Positions 59,536-64,000 of a DNA stretch of 64,000 nucleotides are shown in pieces (the first letter of the stretch is position 1; each line of letters opens with the position of its first letter). The position numbers and the translations under genes were made by a program. The stretch covers positions 2,153,001-2,217,000 of the forward strand of contig NZ_CP150096.1 of NCBI RefSeq assembly GCF_038396765.1, read 5' to 3'. This DNA is from Chitinophaga caseinilytica. Its GTDB lineage: Bacteria > Bacteroidota > Bacteroidia > Chitinophagales > Chitinophagaceae. The notes beneath the pieces were generated by a model. It did no database searches. It saw only the letters and a list, made by a program, of their open reading frames with translations, and was not told the DNA's origin.

Positions 59536-60540
59536 ATGGCTAAGGAAAAAGAAATCGTAGTGAGCGGCATCCGCTCTACAGGCATTTTGCACCTCGGAAA
59601 CTATTTTGGTGCCATCCGTAATTACATCCGGATGCAGGAAGAATTCAACTGTTATTTTTTCGTGGCCGACTGGCATGCCCTCACCACGCATCCTGACCCT
59701 ACCAGCCTGCGCGGCAACGTGTACCGGGTGCTGGCCGAGAACATCGCTTCCGGCCTCGATCCCGATAAAGTTACCTTGTACGTACAGAGCGATATTCCGG
59801 AGATCGCGGAACTTTACCTGCTGCTCAATATGATGGCGTATAAAGGGGAACTGGAAAGAGTGCCTACGTTCAAAGATAAAGTACGTCAGAATCCCAATAA
59901 CGTGAACGCCGGGCTGCTGACCTACCCCGTCCTCATGTCTGCCGATATCCTCATTCACCGTGCGGTGAAAGTACCCGTAGGCAAAGATCAGGAGCAGCAC
60001 CTCGAAATGAGCCGCAACTTTGCGCAGCGCTTCAACGAGCGCTATGGAGAACTCTTCCCCGAGCCGTACCCGTTCAACTACGGCGACGATCTCGTGCGTA
60101 TCATGAGCCTCGACGGCAACGGTAAAATGAGCAAAAGCGAGAACGAGAATTCCACGCTGTACCTCAACGACAGCGATGATTCCATTCGCGCCAAAATAAA
60201 GAAGGCAAAGACGGACAGCGGCCCCCAGGAGCCCAATTCCGCCAAGCCCGATTATATCGAAAACCTCTTCACGCTGATGAAATTGGTTTCTACGCCCGAC
60301 ACCGTGCAGTTCTTCGAAGACGCCTTCAACGGTTGCAGCATCCGCTACGGCGATATGAAAAAGCAGCTGGGCGAGGATATGGTGAACTTCATCCGCCCGA
60401 TCCGCGAGAAGGCCGAAGCGATCCAGCAAGACCATGCCTACCTGCACCGCATCATGCGCCAGGGGGCCGAGAAATCCCGCGAGTCCGCCGCCGCCACGCT
60501 GGCCGAGGCGCGCAAGCTCATGGGCCTCAATTTCTATTGA
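59536..60540 (+). CDS. trpS: Tryptophanyl-tRNA synthetase
   Basis: A 334-residue class I synthetase from ATG 59536 (MAKEKEIVVSGIRSTG); the upstream extension to 59470 is not conserved in style. HIGH-like motif His19-Leu-Gly-Asn22, tryptophan-pocket blocks VADWHALTTHPDP and VGKDQEQHLEMSRNFAQRFN, and KMSKS at Lys197-Ser201. It charges tRNA-Trp. It is divergent from gatC and followed 33 nt later by the deoxynucleoside kinase gene. Confidence 0.96.
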   Translation: MAKEKEIVVSGIRSTGILHLGNYFGAIRNYIRMQEEFNCYFFVADWHALTTHPDPTSLRGNVYRVLAENIASGLDPDKVTLYVQSDIPEIAELYLLLNMMAYKGELERVPTFKDKVRQNPNNVNAGLLTYPVLMSADILIHRAVKVPVGKDQEQHLEMSRNFAQRFNERYGELFPEPYPFNYGDDLVRIMSLDGNGKMSKSENENSTLYLNDSDDSIRAKIKKAKTDSGPQEPNSAKPDYIENLFTLMKLVSTPDTVQFFEDAFNGCSIRYGDMKKQLGEDMVNFIRPIREKAEAIQQDHAYLHRIMRQGAEKSRESAAATLAEARKLMGLNFY

Positions 60541-60573
60541 TCTATTTTTCTATTTGAATCATACCCCCAATGC

Positions 60574-61206
60574 ATGGCAAAGAATAAAATCAAGCATATT
60601 GCGGTAGCCGGTAATATCGGCGCCGGAAAAACCACCCTCACGGAAATGCTGTCGAAGCATTACAAATGGGTGCCGCAGTTCGAGGACGTAGAGCATAATC
60701 CATATCTGACTGATTTTTATGACGATATGCCGCGCTGGTCGTTCAACCTGCAGGTATATTTTCTGCACAGTCGCCTCAAGCAACTGGTTGATATCCAGCA
60801 TGGTAAGGATACCGTGATCCAGGATCGCACCATCTATGAAGATGCGCACATTTTTGCGCCGAATCTGTACGAGATGGGCTTGATGACGAAGCGCGATTTC
60901 GATAACTATTTTAATTTCTTCGAGACGTTGAAATCGATGGTAAAACCGCCGGATTTATTGATTTATTTGCAGGCATCCGTACCTACACTGGTGGCGCAGA
61001 TCCAGAAGCGCGGCCGTGAGTATGAGGAAAATATCCGGCTCGACTATCTGAAACGCCTCAACGAATATTACAACAGTTGGATCGAGAAATATAAGGATGG
61101 TCCGTTGCTTATCATCGACGTCGACAAAAATAAGTTCCCGGAAAACGAGGAAGATCTCGGTGAAATTATTTCGCGCGTAGATTCAGAGCTGTACGGGCTT
61201 TTCTAA
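60574..61206 (+). CDS. Deoxynucleoside kinase
   Basis: A 210-residue kinase of the dCK/dGK family. P-loop GNIGAGKTT (13-21), EDVEHNPYLTDFYDD substrate region, the QDRTIYEDAHIF segment with the DR(S/T) motif, and a C-terminal lid (RGREYEENIRLDYLKRLNEYYNSWIEKY). It salvages deoxynucleosides by phosphorylation. It lies downstream of trpS with a terminator after it. Confidence 0.93.
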   Translation: MAKNKIKHIAVAGNIGAGKTTLTEMLSKHYKWVPQFEDVEHNPYLTDFYDDMPRWSFNLQVYFLHSRLKQLVDIQHGKDTVIQDRTIYEDAHIFAPNLYEMGLMTKRDFDNYFNFFETLKSMVKPPDLLIYLQASVPTLVAQIQKRGREYEENIRLDYLKRLNEYYNSWIEKYKDGPLLIIDVDKNKFPENEEDLGEIISRVDSELYGLF

Positions 61207-61244
61207 GTTTTTGAAGTGATAAAATCTATCTCCGTCAAACGGTA

Positions 61245-61272
61245 ATCTCCGTTTTTCGGAGATATTTTTTTT
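61245..61272 (+). terminator. Terminator after the deoxynucleoside kinase
   Basis: ATCTCCG (61245-61251) pairs with CGGAGAT (61257-61263) across a T5 loop, followed by A and T8. Confidence 0.85.
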
Positions 61273-61329
61273 GGTGCGAATGCAGCGCGCCGTTAGTTTT
61301 GGGATATTGTTTGATGAACCCATTTTTTT

Positions 61330-62034
61330 ATGATCATTGTTTGTTCTTTGGCCCTGCAATGGGTGTTACTGCAATTATTTCCTATCCCTCCTTTGCTGGA
61401 GGTTTTTGACACTTGGAACGAGCCGGGGCGGCTGGCGGCGTTGCGGCGTGTTTCGGCGGGTGTGTATTCCGAGAAAAGATTCATGATCGAAGGATGGAAC
61501 GTTCATGCGTTGGCTGTGGCTTTTCCTGCGGGAGGGGGCGTGGCGGGCGTGAAGGTGCTGCATGCTGGCATACGGCCGTATGCGGAAACGCAGGCCAGCC
61601 TGATGTATGGGTTGCGTTTGGGGAAGTCGGTGATGGCCGCGGCGGGGTTTGGTTTGAGCGCGGGGGATGCTGCTGCGGAATTGGGGACGGTGTGGGAAAC
61701 GGGGCAGCGATGCCGGATTGGGATGCAGTGCAAGATGGGGGCTTCCGGAGCGGAGTACGGAGGTGTTTCGGTGGCTTTCGGGGCGGCGGGGCCGGTCGAA
61801 ATAGAATTGGCTGCCGGTAAAGCCGCGGGGCAGGTAGTGTCCGGGCGGGCGCAGGTGCTTTACAGGCCGGTGGAAAGGTTGCTGATCGTGGGTGGCTATG
61901 CTGCAGGGCCATTGTTTCCCTATGTGGGCGTGGGTTGGACGGCCGGTTGGTGGAGGATGGGAGTAGTGGGGCGGTGGCATCCTTATCTGGGGGTTTCGCC
62001 TGGGATTTTGATCGGGTGGAATGGTAAGGATTGA
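61330..62034 (+). CDS. Probable outer-membrane barrel-like protein
   Basis: A 234-residue protein not confidently assigned. It begins with a hydrophobic leader (MIIVCSLALQWVLLQLFPIPP) and continues with alternating glycine/aromatic segments (NVHALAVAFPAGGGVAGVKVLHAGIRPYAETQASLMYGLRLGKSVMAAAGFGL) like small outer-membrane barrels. The final third repeats short strands (VLYRPVERLLIVGGYAAGPLF). It sits between the kinase terminator and the tandem repeat array. It may pair with the helix-hairpin-helix gene beyond the array. Confidence 0.6.
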   Translation: MIIVCSLALQWVLLQLFPIPPLLEVFDTWNEPGRLAALRRVSAGVYSEKRFMIEGWNVHALAVAFPAGGGVAGVKVLHAGIRPYAETQASLMYGLRLGKSVMAAAGFGLSAGDAAAELGTVWETGQRCRIGMQCKMGASGAEYGGVSVAFGAAGPVEIELAAGKAAGQVVSGRAQVLYRPVERLLIVGGYAAGPLFPYVGVGWTAGWWRMGVVGRWHPYLGVSPGILIGWNGKD

Positions 62035-62275
62035 CGTGCTGAGGTTGAGATGTGCGATGAGTGCTATGCTTATTAAATTAACTGCAAGCTGGTTGTTGAC
62101 CGTAATGTAATGAGTCATGTATTTCGGTAGCTCATGGTTTCTAATTGGATCATCCAGATGGAACTGGGGGGCTGTTTTGCGAGGGATCTTTATCGCGTAC
62201 TGCAAGTTTTGTAACGTGAGGCAAGGATGTTCCTCTTTGTTTGGAAGCGGATTGTTAACCTCGGAATGGTGAATT

Positions 62276-62407
62276 ATGGGTTTGAATAAAATTTGTTTCC
62301 GATTTGGAGTGTCCAGATGGGGCACGCGGACAATTGCGCGATGGACATTCATCGCGTACAGTATGTTTTGCAGCGCAATGCATGGATTTACAAGCCTGGT
62401 AGTTTGA
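62276..62407 (+). other. Intact 43-codon ORF in repeat unit 2
   Basis: ATG 62276 to TGA 62407. The peptide begins MGLNKICFRFGVSRWGTRTI and aligns residue by residue with the start of the downstream gene (MGLKNICFRFGFSRWGTRTV), including the hydrophobic MFC stretch. It is either a decayed copy still open by chance or a leader peptide. Confidence 0.4.
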
Positions 62408-62763
62408 AATCAGATTGTTAACCTCTGAATAATGAATCATGGGTTAGAATAATAAGTGTTTCCGATTTGGAGTGTCCAGAAGAAGCACGTGAACAAATAC
62501 GCGATGGACATTCTTCATGTACTGTATGTTTTGCGTTGCAATGCATGGGTATGCAAGCCTGGTAGTCTGAAATCAGATTGTTAACCTCGGAAAAATGAAT
62601 CATGGGTTTGAATAAAATTGTTTCCGATATGAAGTATCCGGATCGGGCGCACGGATTATTGCGCGATGGCCATTCTTTTCCTACAGTATGTTTTGCAACA
62701 CAATGCGTGGGTATGCAATCCAGGTAGACTGAAATCAGATTGTTAACCTCGGAATAATGAATC

Positions 62764-62895
62764 ATGGGTTTGAATAAGATTGTTTCCCGATATGGGGTAT
62801 CCAGGTGGGGCACGATGGCTATTGTGCGATGGACACACTTCGCGTACAGTATGATTCGTGGCGCAATGCATGGATATACAAGCCCGGTAGTTTGA
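62764..62895 (+). other. Intact 43-codon ORF in repeat unit 5
   Basis: ATG 62764 to TGA 62895, exactly the same length as the one at 62276. The peptide begins MGLNKIVSRYGVSRWGTMAI and ends MHGYTSPVV. Units 3 (TAG at codon 3), 4 (1-bp deletion) and 6 (TAG at codon 23) are broken. Confidence 0.4.
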
Positions 62896-63090
62896 AATCA
62901 GATTGTTAACCTCGGAATAATGAATCATGGGTTTGAATAGTAAATATTTCCGATTTGGAGTATCCAGATGGGGCACGCGGACTATTGCGCGATAGAACGT
63001 TCTTTGCGTACAGTATGTTTCGCAGCGCAATGCATGAATATGCAAGTCTGATAGCCTGAAATCAGATTGTTGACCTCAGAATAATGAATC

Positions 63091-64000
63091 ATGGGTTTGA
63101 AGAATATTTGTTTCCGATTTGGATTTTCCAGATGGGGCACGCGAACTGTTGTGTTATGGACGTTCGTGTACTGCATGTTTTGCTGTGTAATGCAAGGATA
63201 TGCCTGCCAGGAGGAGCCTCAGAACGTCGAAGAGTGGCAGGAACAACAAGCCGGATCGGCTCCTGAAGAAATGCGGGAGAACGATGAGCAATGGACATTG
63301 CTGCAACGCTATCTCCGCCGACCGCTGAACCTGAACACAGCCACGGCAGAGGAGCTCCAGGAGTTGGGGATTTTGCTGCCGGAGCAAGTCTCCCAGCTAT
63401 TGGAACACCGGAAAACACTCGGCCCCCTTATCGCGATATATGAATTGCAGGCGATAAAAGGGTTCGACATGCCGACCATCCGGCGATTACTACCTTACGT
63501 CTCCGCAGGAAACGCTTTTATTGAGCAGATTCCCTTCCGTAACTACTGGACCGAAGGCAAACACTCCCTGCAATTACGTTATGCCAGAACCTGGGACGGG
63601 CCCGGCAGATCGCTGTTCCCTACCGCCGAAAAACCGCCGGCGTATATCGGCGGCCCCGATAAACTGACCTTGCGGTACCGTTATTCAATGGGCCGACACA
63701 TGGGCTGGGGCCTCGTGCTGGAGAAGGATGCAGGCGAGTCCTGGTTGCGGAAAAGCGCAGTCCCACTGCCGGACCACGTTGGGTTTCATTGGGTGGTAAG
63801 GCGCCCCGGACTTTTGAAAACGCTGGTGTTGGGAGATTATACCATCAATTTCGGGCAAGGGCTCATACAATGGCATGGAATGGCGCCTGGCAAAGGTTCC
63901 TCCGTCCTATACTTCAAAAGGGAAGGAGAGACTTTGCGACCGTATGCAGGCGCGGGGGAGTTTTACTTCTACCGAGGCGTTGCGTCAACATTGGTTTTGC
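63091..64000 (+). CDS. Helix-hairpin-helix (ComEA-like) secreted protein, 3' end missing
   Basis: The frame is open from ATG 63091 (stop TGA at 63085) to the window edge, at least 303 codons. The N-terminus is export-like: basic MGLKNICFRFGFSRWGTRT, then hydrophobic VVLWTFVYCMFCCVMQGYA. Residues about 79-140 hold a helix-hairpin-helix region (PLNLNTATAEELQELGILL, QLLEHRKTLGPLIAIYELQAI). The rest is barrel-like (LTLRYRYSMGRHMGWGLVLE, VLGDYTINFGQGLIQW). Such proteins are common in Bacteroidota; whether they handle DNA is unknown. ATG 63190 is a possible internal start. Its first 45 codons are the source of the upstream repeat array. Confidence 0.8.
   Translation, partial: MGLKNICFRFGFSRWGTRTVVLWTFVYCMFCCVMQGYACQEEPQNVEEWQEQQAGSAPEEMRENDEQWTLLQRYLRRPLNLNTATAEELQELGILLPEQVSQLLEHRKTLGPLIAIYELQAIKGFDMPTIRRLLPYVSAGNAFIEQIPFRNYWTEGKHSLQLRYARTWDGPGRSLFPTAEKPPAYIGGPDKLTLRYRYSMGRHMGWGLVLEKDAGESWLRKSAVPLPDHVGFHWVVRRPGLLKTLVLGDYTINFGQGLIQWHGMAPGKGSSVLYFKREGETLRPYAGAGEFYFYRGVASTLVL

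Larger units (their letters stand above)
62091..63227 (+). repeat. Tandem array of about 163-bp units copied from the next gene's 5' end
   Basis: The anchor GATTGTTAACC (or close variant) recurs at 62091, 62250, 62413, 62576, 62738, 62901 and 63065, spacing 159, 163, 163, 162, 163 and 164. Each unit carries about 26 bp of leader (CTCGGAATAATGAATC), then ATGGGTTTGAA and about 130 bp matching the first codons of the helix-hairpin-helix gene; the seventh copy is the gene itself. The first unit is the most diverged. The leader portion is the best conserved part. Unit length is not a multiple of three, so no long frame crosses it. Confidence 0.85.

Noticed and set aside
62255..63176. Series of minus-strand frames with repeating peptides in the array
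   Set aside because: They follow from the tandem duplication of the plus-strand gene start. The 162-164-bp unit shifts frame every copy, and no ribosome sites or conserved start are seen.
62091..63227. CRISPR-like array
   Set aside because: The units are about 163 bp of continuous homology with no short repeat/unique spacer alternation and no cas genes in the window.

Overview
The window looks like a chromosomal stretch from a Bacteroidota bacterium, most likely Chitinophagaceae (Chitinophaga-like). The pointers are two SusC/SusD pairs, many secreted glycoside hydrolases, promoters of the Bacteroidota type (TTTG, about 20 nt, TAnnTTTG), lipoprotein signals on SusD proteins and GC-rich genes separated by AT-rich gaps. 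The genus is an inference. No tRNA, rRNA, CRISPR array or intact insertion sequence was seen.

Layout. 1-4880: a GH20 hexosaminidase cut by the left edge, an Omp85-like outer-membrane protein and a small membrane protein. 4864-11591: a TetR regulator, two near-identical perfect palindromes and a SusC/SusD pair whose SusC carries a single-base frameshift, then a small secreted protein. 11668-16475: a calcineurin-like phosphoesterase, a sialate-O-acetylesterase-like SGNH esterase and a GH3 beta-glucosidase. 16476-24152 (all minus): a receiver-CRP fusion regulator with its histidine kinase, an alpha/beta hydrolase, an MscS channel, an erythromycin-esterase-like protein and a LytTR/LytS-type two-component pair. 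24300-41940: carbohydrate genes, namely GH95, a small HTH protein, GH29, a sulfatase, a second SusC/SusD pair, a GH144-like protein with its signal peptide out of frame, a second GH95 and an alginate-lyase-family protein. Together they suggest a polysaccharide utilisation locus for a fucosylated, sulfated, uronate-containing glycan. 42136-47234: a TPR protein and a MarR-controlled HlyD/MFS/TolC drug-efflux operon. 47333-50264 (minus): a Spy-like protein, glycerate kinase and mannonate dehydratase. 50466-54879: two secreted amidohydrolase-family proteins. 55008-56332: a rhodanese and an AT-rich two-gene cassette resembling a toxin-antitoxin pair with a PARP-like ADP-ribosyltransferase. 56398-61206: housekeeping genes (tyrS, cobalamin adenosyltransferase, an ABC ATPase, gatC, trpS, a deoxynucleoside kinase).

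The most unusual structure is at the right end. About 1.1 kb between 62091 and 63227 is a tandem array of about 163-bp units. Each unit is a diverged copy of the leader and first roughly 45 codons of the next gene, a helix-hairpin-helix (ComEA-like) secreted protein that runs off the window. Two intergenic copies still hold intact 43-codon ORFs similar to that gene's signal peptide. The best other candidates for new biology are the ART toxin-antitoxin cassette, an A6 tract plus hairpin where the GH144-like gene changes frame, the TetR-palindrome-controlled SusC/D locus, and a terminator that ends directly at the GH3 start codon.
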